Source of the DNA: Hydrogenophaga taeniospiralis | GTDB lineage: Bacteria > Pseudomonadota > Gammaproteobacteria > Burkholderiales > Burkholderiaceae_C | Direction: 5' to 3' | Length of the DNA stretch: 64,000 nucleotides | Assembly: GCF_020510445.1 (NCBI RefSeq) | Contig: NZ_JAHBAG010000001.1 | Location: forward strand, 4,316,501 to 4,380,500 | Position numbers and translations under genes: made by a program | The notes under the pieces: generated by a model | The model's database searches: none | The model's input: only the letters and a program-made list of their open reading frames with translations | Told to the model about the DNA's origin: nothing | In this document: one piece after another, positions 46,065-58,286 of the stretch | Layout of the letters: each line of letters starts with the position of its first letter | How positions within the stretch are numbered: the stretch's first letter is position 1

Positions 46065-46117
46065 GAATCATAGAACCCGCGGCAGCCACCCGCAAGGGGG
46101 TGTGGCCCCTGCGCCCG

Positions 46118-47356
46118 TCAGGCGGCTTTGTGTTCGGGCAGGCGGCGGGCGATTTCCGCCACCAACTGGCGCGCCAGCACCAGTTTGTCGGCACGCGGCA
46201 GCTCGGTCACGCCGTGTTCGTCGACCAGCAGCAGGGCGTTGTCGTCCTGGCCAAAGGTGTCGGGGCCGATGTTGCCCACCAGCAGCGGCACGCCCTTGCG
46301 CACCCGCTTGCTCTGCGCCTGGGCCAGCAGATCCTGGCTTTCCGCCGCAAAGCCCACGCAGTACAGCGTGCCGTTCTGGGCGCGGGCACTGGCCGCGATG
46401 CCGGCCAGGATGTCGGGGTTTTCCACGAACGACAACGTGGGCACCTCGCCCGAGCCGTCCTTCTTGATCTTCTGTTCGGCCGCCTGCACCGGCCGCCAGT
46501 CCGCCACCGCGGCGGCCGAGACGAACACGCTGGCGCTCTGGCTCAGCACGTTGAGCGTCTTCTGCATGTTCAGCGCCGACTTCACGTTGATGCGCCCCAC
46601 GCCGCGCGGCGTGGGCAGGCCCACCGGCCCGGCCACCAGCGTCACCTGGGCGCCCGCCTCGTGGGCGGCGCGCGCGATGGCGAAACCCATCTTGCCGCTG
46701 GAGAGGTTGGTCAGGCCACGCACCGGGTCGATGGCCTCGAACGTGGGCCCGGCGCTCACCAGCACCTGCTGGCCCGCCAGGGGCTTGGGGGAAAAAAACC
46801 GCACCAGCTCGTACAACAACTCGTCGGGCTCCAGCATGCGACCGTCGCCGGTCTCGCCGCAGGCCTGGTCGCCCACGCCCACGTCGAGCACGGTCGTGCC
46901 GTCGGCGCGCAACTGGGTCACGTTGCGCTGCGTGGCGGGGTGGGACCACATTTCGCGGTTCATGGCGGGCGCCAGGATCAGCGGCACCTGGTCGCGCGGA
47001 CGGGCCAGACACATCAGGCTGAGCAGTTCGTCGGCGCGGCCGTGCAGCAGCTTGGCCATGAAATCGGCACTGGCCGGCGCCACCAGGATCGCGTCGGCTT
47101 CGCGGCTGAGGTTGATGTGCGGCATGTTGTTGTCCGCACCGCCCGAGGCGCGCGCATCCCACTGCGAGCTGAACACCGGCCGGCCCGACAGCGCCTGCAT
47201 CGTCACCGGGGTGATGAACTGCGCGGCCGCCTCGGTCATCACGACCTGTACCGTGGCCCCCTCCTTGATGAGCGAGCGACAGAGCTCGGCCGCCTTGTAG
47301 CAGGCAATGCCGCCCGAGAGGCCGAGGACGATGTGTTTTCCGGCTAGGTCGTTCAT
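46118..47356 (-). CDS. coaBC: CoaBC, bifunctional phosphopantothenoylcysteine synthetase/decarboxylase
   Basis: A 412-residue bifunctional enzyme of coenzyme A synthesis. The N-terminal flavin decarboxylase domain (CoaC) has LGLSGGIACYKAAELCRSL, the catalytic His in MPHINLSREADAILVAPASADFMAKL, and PAMNREMW. The C-terminal synthetase domain (CoaB) starts at about residue 190 with VLVSAGPTFEAIDPVRGLTNLSSGKMGFAIA and has AAVADWRP. It is a complete and typical gene. The start at 47356 is the only plausible ATG. Confidence 0.94.
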   Translation of the reverse strand: MNDLAGKHIVLGLSGGIACYKAAELCRSLIKEGATVQVVMTEAAAQFITPVTMQALSGRPVFSSQWDARASGGADNNMPHINLSREADAILVAPASADFMAKLLHGRADELLSLMCLARPRDQVPLILAPAMNREMWSHPATQRNVTQLRADGTTVLDVGVGDQACGETGDGRMLEPDELLYELVRFFSPKPLAGQQVLVSAGPTFEAIDPVRGLTNLSSGKMGFAIARAAHEAGAQVTLVAGPVGLPTPRGVGRINVKSALNMQKTLNVLSQSASVFVSAAAVADWRPVQAAEQKIKKDGSGEVPTLSFVENPDILAGIAASARAQNGTLYCVGFAAESQDLLAQAQSKRVRKGVPLLVGNIGPDTFGQDDNALLLVDEHGVTELPRADKLVLARQLVAEIARRLPEHKAA

Positions 47357-47496
47357 GCGCGCAATGTAGCAGTTCAACCGCGGCGACGGCGTGAGGGGCG
47401 CGGCCCATGAGCGGCCCGCATGGTCAATGGCGCGCGCGGGGGGCTCCCAGCGGACATAATGCCGCCACAGCCCACTTCCCGCAGCCTCAAACACCC

Positions 47497-48057
47497 ATGA
47501 ACATCCCATTCAAACCACGCACCCTGGCCAAGGGCGTCATCGTGGGCGCCTTGCTGGGCGCGCTGGTCGCCTGTGGCGGCGGATCGGACACCCTCGACAA
47601 CGACACCGTGCCCACCGGCGGCGCCTTGAACAACCTCTGGTTCGCCGACAGCGATGGCTTCTTCCCGCTCGACAAGCTCAAACCCAACGGCTCCTTCTAC
47701 CAGGGCACCGAAGCCGATTTCGGCCTGAAGAATCCGGCCTACAACCCCAGCACCAAGACCCATTCGCTCTGGGCCATCGACACCTCGGCCAGCGTGCCCG
47801 CGGGCACGAGCCTGAACTATGCGATGAAGATCGACGCCATCAGTGCTTCGGCCGAAGCGGTGGCCGAGATGGCCAAGAACCTGCAACTGGACACCACCAC
47901 GGGTCTGATCACCCAGACCTGCAAGGGCTATCCCGAGTGTTACGACAACACCGGGGCGACCGACGAGGACTTCCTGATCACGGTCACGGCCCAGGTGGTG
48001 GGCGGCAGCGGCAAGCTCGAGCGCAACTTCCTGCTGCGCGTGCGCGGCAACAACTGA
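47497..48057 (+). CDS. Putative lipoprotein of unknown function
   Basis: A 186-residue lipoprotein with signal sequence AKGVIVGALLGALVAC and lipobox LVAC; Cys at residue 26. The following GGGSDTLDNDT is a flexible linker. The mature protein contains a beta-rich domain with putative-Ig-like wording (TGLITQTCKGYPECYDNTGATDEDFLITVTAQVVG), and two Cys that could form a disulfide. I do not recognise a family. It is a stand-alone gene upstream of pyrG on the same strand, 110 bp away. Confidence 0.72.
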   Translation: MNIPFKPRTLAKGVIVGALLGALVACGGGSDTLDNDTVPTGGALNNLWFADSDGFFPLDKLKPNGSFYQGTEADFGLKNPAYNPSTKTHSLWAIDTSASVPAGTSLNYAMKIDAISASAEAVAEMAKNLQLDTTTGLITQTCKGYPECYDNTGATDEDFLITVTAQVVGGSGKLERNFLLRVRGNN

Positions 48058-48120
48058 ACCCGCCCGCGACCGGTTCCAGGGCGTCGGGTCCGGACCGACC
48101 CGGTGCCAGGGGGTGGCCTT

Positions 48121-49865
<1,745 letters not shown>

Positions 49866-49876
49866 TCGGACGCTCC

Positions 49877-50731
49877 ATGAAACTCTGCGGATTCGATGCC
49901 GGTCTGGACCAGCGCTTCTTTCTGATCGCCGGTACCTGCTCGATCGAGGGCTTGCAGATGTCCCTCGACGTGGCCGGCCAGCTCAAGGAGGCCTGCACCG
50001 CGCTCGGCATTCCCCTGATCTACAAGGGCTCGTTCGACAAGGCCAACCGGTCCTCCGGCACCACCCAGCGCGGGCTGGGCCTGGACGCGGGCCTGAAGAT
50101 CCTGGACGAGGTGCGCCGCCAGCTCGGCCTGCCCGTGCTCACCGACGTGCACGAAGCGTCCCAGGTGGCCGAGGTCGCCAGCGTGGTGGACGTGCTGCAG
50201 ACCCCCGCCTTCCTGTGCCGCCAGACCGATTTCATCCGCGCCGTGGCCCAGTCCGGCAAGCCGGTGAACATCAAGAAGGGCCAGTTCCTCGCGCCCTGGG
50301 ACATGAAGAACGTGATCGACAAGGCACGCGCTGCCGCCAAGGAAGTGGGGCTGTCCGAAGACCGCTTTCTGGCCTGCGAACGCGGCGTGAGCTTTGGCTA
50401 CAACAACCTCGTGGCCGACATGACCAGCCTGGCCGAGATGCGCAAGTCCGGCGCGCCGGTGGTGTTTGATGTGACCCACTCGGTGCAGAAGCCGGGCGGC
50501 CTGGGTGGCGCCAGCGGCGGTGCCCGCGAGATGGTGCCGGTGCTGGCGCGAGCGGGTGTGGCGGCGGGTGTCGCCGGCCTGTTCATGGAAACCCACCCCA
50601 AGCCCGCCGAAGCCTGGTCGGACGGCCCGAACGCCGTGCCGCTGAAACACATGAAGGCGTTGCTGGAGACGCTGGTGGCGCTCGATACCGTCACCAAAAA
50701 GACGCCTTTCCTGGAAGACCATTTCAACTGA
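49877..50731 (+). CDS. kdsA: KdsA, 3-deoxy-D-manno-octulosonate 8-phosphate synthase
   Basis: A 284-residue enzyme that condenses phosphoenolpyruvate with arabinose 5-phosphate, feeding Kdo synthesis for lipopolysaccharide. Family blocks are [82 protein letters not shown] and FDVTHSVQ. It starts 11 bases after pyrG. The presence of KdsA marks a Gram-negative organism. Confidence 0.96.
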   Translation: MKLCGFDAGLDQRFFLIAGTCSIEGLQMSLDVAGQLKEACTALGIPLIYKGSFDKANRSSGTTQRGLGLDAGLKILDEVRRQLGLPVLTDVHEASQVAEVASVVDVLQTPAFLCRQTDFIRAVAQSGKPVNIKKGQFLAPWDMKNVIDKARAAAKEVGLSEDRFLACERGVSFGYNNLVADMTSLAEMRKSGAPVVFDVTHSVQKPGGLGGASGGAREMVPVLARAGVAAGVAGLFMETHPKPAEAWSDGPNAVPLKHMKALLETLVALDTVTKKTPFLEDHFN

Positions 50732-50775
50732 GCTGCTTCGCGCTTCAACGGAAGCCCCTGCAACCGCGAGACCCC

Positions 50776-52390
<1,615 letters not shown>

Positions 52391-52434
52391 AGCCTCTGGC
52401 GCCTGCCGCCCTGGGCGCTCACTAAACTCGCGCC

Positions 52435-52719
52435 ATGGCCAACCGCTTCATCCCTGCCCTGCTGATCGGACTGCTGCTGGTGCTGCACGCCCAGCTGTGG
52501 TTCGGGCGGGGCAGCGTGCCGAAGGTGGCGAGCATGAAGCTGCAGCTGACCGAGCAGGAATACCGCAACCACGAGGCCCAGCAGCGCAACGACCGGCTGG
52601 CCAGCGAGGTGAGCGATTTGCAGGAAGGTCTGGACATGGTCGAGGAACTCGCCCGGCAGGACCTGGGCATGGTCAAGCCCAACGAGATCTTCGTCCAGAT
52701 CGCGCAGAGCAAGCGCTGA
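52435..52719 (+). CDS. ftsB: FtsB, cell-division protein
   Basis: A 94-residue bitopic protein: one transmembrane helix at residues 5-20 (FIPALLIGLLLVLHAQLWF), then a periplasmic coiled coil (VASMKLQLTEQEYRNHEAQQRNDRLASEVSDLQEGLDMVEELARQDLGMVK). FtsB forms the FtsQLB complex of the divisome. Its usual position directly after eno is kept. Confidence 0.93.
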   Translation: MANRFIPALLIGLLLVLHAQLWFGRGSVPKVASMKLQLTEQEYRNHEAQQRNDRLASEVSDLQEGLDMVEELARQDLGMVKPNEIFVQIAQSKR

Positions 52720-52746
52720 GCGCGTGCCAGCCGGCCTGCCCAGCAT

Positions 52747-53460
52747 TTGACCGTCTCCCCCCGCCTTGCGCTGACACCGCCCGTGGCCCTCACGATCACG
52801 CTGCTGGGCGGCGAATCCTCCGGCAAGACCGCCCTGGCGCGGGCGCTGCACCAACACCTCAACCAACAGCTCCAGATCCGCACGGCGCTGGTGCCCGAGC
52901 AGCTGCGGCTCTGGTGCGAGGGCATGGGCCGCGCACCCCGCGCCGAAGAGCAGGCCGCGCGCGCCGCCGAGCAGAGCCGCTGCATCGAAGAGGCCGCGCG
53001 CCAGGGCGGCGTGGAACTGGTGATCGCCGACACCTCGGCGCTCGTGATCGCCGCCTACAGCGAACTCTATTTCCAGGACACCTCGCTGTACCCCGAGGCC
53101 CGGGCCGCGCAACAGCGCTACGACCTCACGCTGCTGATGGGGCTGGACCTGCCCTGGGTGCCCGACGGCCTGTTCCGCGACAGCCCGGCCGTGCGCGAAG
53201 CCACCGACACGCTGCTGCGCCGCGAGCTGCGCACCGCCAGCGTGGCATTCCAGACGGTGTATGGCCAGGGCGAGGCGCGCCTGCGGCAGGCGCTGCAGGC
53301 GATCGCAACCCGCCTGGGCCGCCCCCTGGTGGCCGACGACCCGGTGCTGCGCCAGGGCCGGGGGCGCTGGGTCTGCGACAGTTGCAGCGACCCGGACTGT
53401 GAACACCGATTGTTCAGCCAGCTTCTGACCCCCGACCACTCCAAGGACCCGCCACCATGA
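52747..53460 (+). CDS. NadR-like AAA ATPase/kinase
   Basis: A 237-residue P-loop protein with Walker A LGGESSGKTALARAL, resembling the ribosylnicotinamide kinase part of NadR (ITLLGGESSGKTAL, then VIADTSALVIAAYSELYF, DLTLLMGLDLPWVPDGLFRDSPAVRE). It may phosphorylate nicotinamide riboside or a related nucleoside. The C-terminal region has a Cys cluster (WVCDSCSDPDCEH) that could bind a metal. The start is uncertain: TTG at 52747 is in frame, and GTG at 52783 (VALTITLLGGES) is a good alternative. It overlaps the isomerase gene (ATGA). Confidence 0.75.
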   Translation: MTVSPRLALTPPVALTITLLGGESSGKTALARALHQHLNQQLQIRTALVPEQLRLWCEGMGRAPRAEEQAARAAEQSRCIEEAARQGGVELVIADTSALVIAAYSELYFQDTSLYPEARAAQQRYDLTLLMGLDLPWVPDGLFRDSPAVREATDTLLRRELRTASVAFQTVYGQGEARLRQALQAIATRLGRPLVADDPVLRQGRGRWVCDSCSDPDCEHRLFSQLLTPDHSKDPPP

Positions 53461-54689
53461 TCCCGGCACAACCCCTGCCCGACTTCCGCTCACCCGATTT
53501 CCTGCGCGCCCACATCCGCGACAGCATGGCCTTCTACCACCCACGGGCCATCGACCCCAGCGGCGGTCTGTTCCATTTCTTCCGCGACGACGGTGAGGTC
53601 TACGACCGCCACAACCGCCACCTGGTCAGCAGCACCCGCTTCGTCTACACCTACGCCATGGCCGTGCGCTCGGGCGCCGATGCCTCGCACCGCCAGGCAC
53701 TGTCCCACGCCTTCGACTTCCTGCGCCGCGTGCACCGCGACCCGGCCACCGGTGGCTACACCTGGCTGCTGGACTGGCGCGACGGGAAAAGGACCGTGCT
53801 CGACGGCACCCAGCACGCCTACGGTCTGGCCTTCGTCCTGCTGGCGCACGCCCACGCCTTCATGGCCGGGCTGCCCGAGGCACACGCCGGCATCGCCGAG
53901 ACCTTCGAGCTGCTGGAGCGGCGCTTCTGGGAGCCCAACCACGGTCTCTACGCCGACGAGATCGGCCCCGACGGGGTGCTCAGCGGCTACCGCGGCCAGA
54001 ACGCCAATATGCACCTGTGCGAGGCGCTGCTCGCCGCCTTCGACGCCACCGGCGAGACCCGCTACCTGGTCCGCGCCGAGCGGCTGGCCGACCACATCTG
54101 CATCCGCCAGGCGGCGTTGGCCGATGGCCTGGTGTGGGAGCACTACCGTGCCGACTGGTCGGTCGACTGGGACTACAACAAGGACGACAAGAGCAACATC
54201 TTCCGCCCCTGGGGCTTCCAGCCCGGCCACCTGACCGAATGGGCCAAGCTGTTGCTGCTGCTCGATCAGCGCCGCCCACGCGCCGACCACCTGCCGCGCG
54301 CCCGGTTGTTTTTCGACACCGCGATGGCGAAGTCGTGGGACGCGCAACACGGAGGCCTGTTCTACGGCTTTGCGCCCGACGGCAGCGTGTGCGACAGCGA
54401 CAAGTATTTCTGGGTCCAGGCCGAGTCGCTGGCCACGGCGGCGCGCCTGGCCCAGGCCACCGGCGAGGCGCGCTACTGGGCCGACTACGACCGCCTATGG
54501 GCCTACGCCTGGCAGCATTTCGTGGACCACCAACACGGCGCCTGGTGGCGCATCCTGCGCGCCGACAACACCAAGATCAGCGACGAAAAGAGCCCCGCTG
54601 GCAAGGTGGACTACCACACCATGGGGGCTTGTTACGACGTGCTGGACACGCTGGGCCAGGGCGCGCGGCGGATGCTCGTGCCGGCCTGA
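53457..54689 (+). CDS. AGE-family epimerase/isomerase (YihS-like)
   Basis: A 410-residue alpha/alpha-barrel enzyme of the N-acylglucosamine 2-epimerase family. Recognisable segments are GGLFHFFRDDGEVYDRHNRHLVSSTRFVYTYAMA, GYTWLLDWRDGKRTVLDGTQHAYGLAFVLLA, GYRGQNANMHLCEALLAAFDATG and WGFQPGHLTEWAKLLLLL. Such enzymes interconvert aldoses and ketoses (mannose, sulfoquinovose, or N-acetylglucosamine). It is translationally coupled to the NadR-like kinase. The exact sugar is not inferable from sequence alone. Confidence 0.85.
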   Translation: MIPAQPLPDFRSPDFLRAHIRDSMAFYHPRAIDPSGGLFHFFRDDGEVYDRHNRHLVSSTRFVYTYAMAVRSGADASHRQALSHAFDFLRRVHRDPATGGYTWLLDWRDGKRTVLDGTQHAYGLAFVLLAHAHAFMAGLPEAHAGIAETFELLERRFWEPNHGLYADEIGPDGVLSGYRGQNANMHLCEALLAAFDATGETRYLVRAERLADHICIRQAALADGLVWEHYRADWSVDWDYNKDDKSNIFRPWGFQPGHLTEWAKLLLLLDQRRPRADHLPRARLFFDTAMAKSWDAQHGGLFYGFAPDGSVCDSDKYFWVQAESLATAARLAQATGEARYWADYDRLWAYAWQHFVDHQHGAWWRILRADNTKISDEKSPAGKVDYHTMGACYDVLDTLGQGARRMLVPA

Positions 54690-54702
54690 CCCTGCCCGCC
54701 GC

Positions 54703-55683
54703 TCACTGGAGATTGGGCGTGGCGGGCGGCTGCGTGTGCGGCTGCAGAAAGACCTGCGCAGCGTCCACCGGATCGAACCGGTACTGCGCGCCGCAGAAGT
54801 CGCAGCCCACCTCCACCTGGCCCTGCTCGGCGATGATGGATTCGATCTCGTCGCGCCCCAGGCTGCGCAGCATGTTGCCCACGCGCTCGCGCGAGCAGGT
54901 GCAGGCAAAGCGCGGCCCTTCGTCGCCCACCAGCGGGTCGAAGCGGCGCACGTCCTCTTCCCAGAACAGGCGCCGCAGGATGGTTTCGGCGTCCAGCTCC
55001 AGCAGTTCCTCGCGCTTGAGGCTGGCCGCCAGGATGGCGATGCGGTTGTAGTCCTCGTTCAAGCCGATCTGGTCTTCGTCCTTGGCCACCGCGCCCGCAC
55101 CGGCCAGGTTGGCCTCGCCCTGCAGCGGCAGGCGCTGGATCAGGAGGCCCGCGGCCACCTTGTCGTTGGCGGCGAGCACCAGGCGCGTGTCGAGCTGCTC
55201 ACTTTGCAGCATGTAGTGCTCGATCACTTCGCTGAGCTTCTCCAGCTTTTCGCGCCGGTCGCCAAACAGCGGCACCACGCCCTGGTAGGGCTGCTGGCCG
55301 GGCAGGCGGTCTTTCGGGTCCAGCGTGATCGCGCAGCGGCCCGCGTTGTTCACGTTGACCATGTGCGACAGCGGCGCATCGGCCGCCACCTCGCCCACCA
55401 CGGTGGCGGTGGCGCGCAGGCTCAGGTCGGGCTGCACCTCGGTCACGGCGAGTTTCACCGGGCCGTCGCCCATGATCTGCATGATCAGCGCGCCGTTGAA
55501 CTTGATGTTGGCCTGCATCAGCGTGGCCGCCGCCGTCATCTCGCCCAGCAGTTCCTGCACCGCCGCCGGATAGCCGCCGGCTTGCTCCCGCCGGTGCAGG
55601 ATGTCGGTCCAGGCGTCGGTCAGGCGCACCAGCATGCCGCGCACCGGCAGGCCTTCAAACATGAATTTGTGGAGTTCGGACAA
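54703..55683 (-). CDS. hslO: Hsp33 redox-regulated chaperone
   Basis: A 326-residue chaperone that is activated by oxidative stress when its zinc centre is oxidised. The zinc-binding Cys pairs are CTC (FACTCSRERVGN) and CDFC (GCDFCGAQYRF), near residues 265 and 300. The N-terminal substrate-binding domain is recognisable (MQIMGDGPVKLAVTEVQPDLSLRATA; MVNVNNAGRCAITLDPKDRLPGQQPYQGVV). It is about 30 residues longer than typical at its C-terminus. Confidence 0.94.
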   Translation of the reverse strand: MSELHKFMFEGLPVRGMLVRLTDAWTDILHRREQAGGYPAAVQELLGEMTAAATLMQANIKFNGALIMQIMGDGPVKLAVTEVQPDLSLRATATVVGEVAADAPLSHMVNVNNAGRCAITLDPKDRLPGQQPYQGVVPLFGDRREKLEKLSEVIEHYMLQSEQLDTRLVLAANDKVAAGLLIQRLPLQGEANLAGAGAVAKDEDQIGLNEDYNRIAILAASLKREELLELDAETILRRLFWEEDVRRFDPLVGDEGPRFACTCSRERVGNMLRSLGRDEIESIIAEQGQVEVGCDFCGAQYRFDPVDAAQVFLQPHTQPPATPNLQ

Positions 55684-55721
55684 GGGGTTCTTTCGGTTCG
55701 GTCAACGCTGGCAGATCGGGA

Positions 55722-56246
55722 TCAGGCGACTTTTTTCAAGCCGTTCCGGAAGCGCTGCGCGTTCGCCACGTAATGTTTCGCGCTCTGGCGCAGGCCTTCG
55801 ATCTGCTCGGGCGTGAGCTGGCGCACCGCCTTGGCCGGGCTGCCGATGATCATGGAGCCGTCGGGAAACTCCTTGCCCTCGGTCACCAGCGCGCCCGCGC
55901 CCACCAGGCAGTTCTTGCCGATCTTCGCGCCGTTGAGCACGATGGCGCCAATGCCGATCAGCGACTCGTCGCCGATGGTGCAGCCGTGCAGCATGACCTG
56001 GTGGCCCACGGTCACGTGTTCGCCAACGGTCAGCGGCAGGCCCATGTCGGCGTGCAGCACGCTGCCGTCCTGGATGTTGCTGCCGCGCCCGATGCGGATC
56101 GTGTCGGTGTCGCCGCGCACAGTCACGCCGAACCACACGCTGCAGTCTTCGCCGAGCTCCACATCGCCCATGACCTGGGCGTTGTCGGCCACCCAGGCCG
56201 ACGCGGCCAGGCGCGGCGCGGCACCATCGAGTTCGTAGATCGCCAT
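55722..56246 (-). CDS. Gamma-carbonic anhydrase-like left-handed beta-helix protein (YrdA/PaaY type)
   Basis: A 174-residue hexapeptide-repeat protein: VMGDVELGEDCSVWFGVTVRGDTDTIRIGRGSNIQDGSVLHADMGLPLTVGEHVTVGHQVMLHGCTIGDESLIGIGAIVLNG. The three His zinc ligands of the gamma-carbonic anhydrase fold are in HAD (HADMGLP), GHQVMLHGC. YrdA-type proteins are often annotated as carbonic anhydrases though activity is not general; related PaaY acts as a thioesterase. It is 38 bp downstream from Hsp33's start codon on the same strand. Confidence 0.9.
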   Translation of the reverse strand: MAIYELDGAAPRLAASAWVADNAQVMGDVELGEDCSVWFGVTVRGDTDTIRIGRGSNIQDGSVLHADMGLPLTVGEHVTVGHQVMLHGCTIGDESLIGIGAIVLNGAKIGKNCLVGAGALVTEGKEFPDGSMIIGSPAKAVRQLTPEQIEGLRQSAKHYVANAQRFRNGLKKVA

Positions 56247-56317
56247 CGGGGAAGTCTCCTGGGGTTCGGGGTCGGTGGCCGGCGGCTGGCGCCGACGCGA
56301 AACCTAGAATTGTAGGG

Positions 56318-57187
56318 ATGCAAGCCCGCGCCGACCGTCCCACGCCACCCATGCCCCGCCCCAGCCTTCGGGCTCAGGCGCTGCAGGCGCTGGGCATCAC
56401 CGACCCGGCCACCAAGGCGCAGGCGGCGCACCGCCTGCTGGACGCCCTGCGCGAGATGCCGCCCGGGGACGAAGGCTTGCACTGGCTGGAGCCGGCCGCC
56501 GAGCTGAGCGCGGCCCCCGACATCCCCCTGCCCGGCCGCCCGGCGCGGCCCCCGCTCATCGCCCCCGCCGACGTGCCGCAGCGCTCACCCTTCACCCCGG
56601 AGGGCATGGCCGCGCTGCTGCACGCCATCGCGCACATCGAGTTCAACGCCATCAATCTCGCGCTCGACGCGGTCTGGCGTTTTGCCGGCATGCCGATGGA
56701 CTTCTACCGCGACTGGCTGCGGGTGGCGGCCGAAGAAGCCACCCACTTCGGCCTGCTGCGCAGCCACCTGCAAAGCCTGGGCCACGACTACGGCGACTTT
56801 CCCGCGCACGACGGCCTGTGGGAGATGTGCGTGAAGACGCAGCACGACATCACCGCGCGCATGGCGCTGGTGCCGCGCACGCTCGAAGCGCGCGGGCTCG
56901 ACGCCACGCCGCTGATCCAGGCCCGGCTGCGCAAGGTCAACACCCCGGCCGCGCTGTGCACCATCGAGATCCTGGACGTGATTCTGCGCGACGAGATCGG
57001 CCACGTGGCCATCGGCAACCGCTGGTACGGCTGGTTGTGCGCGCAGCAGGGGCTGGACCCGCTGGCCCACTACCGGGTGCTCGCGCGCCGGCACGAAGCC
57101 CCGCGCCTGCGGCCCCCGTTCAACGACGCGGCCCGCCTCGCGGCGGGGTTCAGCCAGCAGGAGCTGGACTATCTGCTGGGCGCCTGA
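56318..57187 (+). CDS. DUF455 ferritin-like protein
   Basis: A 289-residue protein of DUF455, a ferritin-like four-helix bundle with two iron-binding sites. The ligand pattern is in LLHAIAHIEFNAINLALDAVWRFA (Glu/His), VAAEEATHFGLLRSHL (Glu-Glu..His) and ILDVILRDEIGHVAIGNRWYGWL (Glu..His). It is probably a di-iron enzyme of unknown substrate. The start at 56318 gives a typical N-terminal region, LRAQALQALGITDPATKA. It is divergent from the gamma-carbonic anhydrase gene, 71 bp away. Confidence 0.88.
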   Translation: MQARADRPTPPMPRPSLRAQALQALGITDPATKAQAAHRLLDALREMPPGDEGLHWLEPAAELSAAPDIPLPGRPARPPLIAPADVPQRSPFTPEGMAALLHAIAHIEFNAINLALDAVWRFAGMPMDFYRDWLRVAAEEATHFGLLRSHLQSLGHDYGDFPAHDGLWEMCVKTQHDITARMALVPRTLEARGLDATPLIQARLRKVNTPAALCTIEILDVILRDEIGHVAIGNRWYGWLCAQQGLDPLAHYRVLARRHEAPRLRPPFNDAARLAAGFSQQELDYLLGA

Positions 57188-57257
57188 CCCCGCCCGCGGT
57201 GCGCCAAAACCGCAATGGATCACATACATCTGGTGACAAACCGCTTAGTATTTGCCA

Positions 57258-58286
57258 ATGCCTCACAAGCAAATACGACTCGACGAGTACCTGGGCCAGG
57301 CGTTTGACCGCATCCCGGTGGCGATGGTGGTGGTCAACCAGCAGGGTCTGATCACGCGCCTGAACCGCCTGGCCGAAACCACCTTTGGCTACGCGAGCGA
57401 GGAGCTGCTGGGCCAGGCGGTGGAGATCCTGGTGCCGGTGCGCTACCGCCATGCCCACCCGGGCTACCGCCAAGGTTTCGTGGCCGAGACGGTGGCGCGG
57501 CCCATGGGCGCCGGGCGCGACCTCGCGGGCCTGCGCAAGGACGGTAGCGAATTCCCGGTCGAGATCGGCATCAACCCGGTCGAGACCGGCGAGGGGCCGA
57601 TGGTGCTGTCTGTGATCCTGGACCTGAGCGAGCGCAAGGAGAGCGAGAAACTCGTGCACGCCGCATTGCAGGAAAAAGAGCTGCTGCTCGAAGAGGTGCA
57701 TCACCGCGTGAAGAACAACCTGCAGGTGATCCACAGCCTGCTCGACCTGCAGGCGCTGAAGATCGACGACCCCCAGGTGGTGGGCATGCTGCGCGACAGC
57801 CAGAACCGGATCCGCTCCATGTCGATGATCCACCAGACGCTGTACCAGTCGCACGACTTTGCGCAGGTCGATTTCCAGCAGTTCCTGGGCGAGCTGCTGC
57901 CCACGATGATGGAGTCCTACGGCACCTCGCCGGGCCAGGTCGACGTCCAGATCGACGCCAACCACGTCAAGCTGCCGATCAACGAAGCCATCCCCTGTGG
58001 CCTGATCGTCAACGAACTGGTCAGCAACGCCCTGAAACACGGCTTCCCGGACCGTCGCCGCGGCACCGTGCAGGTGGGGCTGCTCCAGGATGCAGAGGGC
58101 AACGTCGAGCTGTCCATCGGCGACGACGGCGTCGGCTTCGCATCCGAGCAAAGCCTCGAACGCCCGGGCTCTCTGGGCCTGCAGCTGGTGAATTTGCTGA
58201 CCCGGCAGTTGCACGGCACCCTGCAGGTGCAACGCGAAGCCCCCACCCGTTTCACCCTGCGATTTCCACTGGCGCGAAAACCATGA
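57258..58286 (+). CDS. PAS histidine kinase, HisKA_2 type
   Basis: A 342-residue cytoplasmic sensor. Residues 10-125 form a PAS domain (FDRIPVAMVVVNQQGLITRLNRLAETTFGYASEELLGQ). The H-box is EVHHRVKNNLQVIHSLLDLQAL with phospho-His149, the HisKA_2/HWE type, followed by an ATPase (GLIVNELVSNALKHGFPD; SIGDDGVGFA; GSLGLQLVNLLTRQLHG). There is no transmembrane segment, so it senses an internal signal. The stop overlaps the next gene (ATGA), whose receiver domain is the likely phosphoacceptor. Confidence 0.9.
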   Translation: MPHKQIRLDEYLGQAFDRIPVAMVVVNQQGLITRLNRLAETTFGYASEELLGQAVEILVPVRYRHAHPGYRQGFVAETVARPMGAGRDLAGLRKDGSEFPVEIGINPVETGEGPMVLSVILDLSERKESEKLVHAALQEKELLLEEVHHRVKNNLQVIHSLLDLQALKIDDPQVVGMLRDSQNRIRSMSMIHQTLYQSHDFAQVDFQQFLGELLPTMMESYGTSPGQVDVQIDANHVKLPINEAIPCGLIVNELVSNALKHGFPDRRRGTVQVGLLQDAEGNVELSIGDDGVGFASEQSLERPGSLGLQLVNLLTRQLHGTLQVQREAPTRFTLRFPLARKP

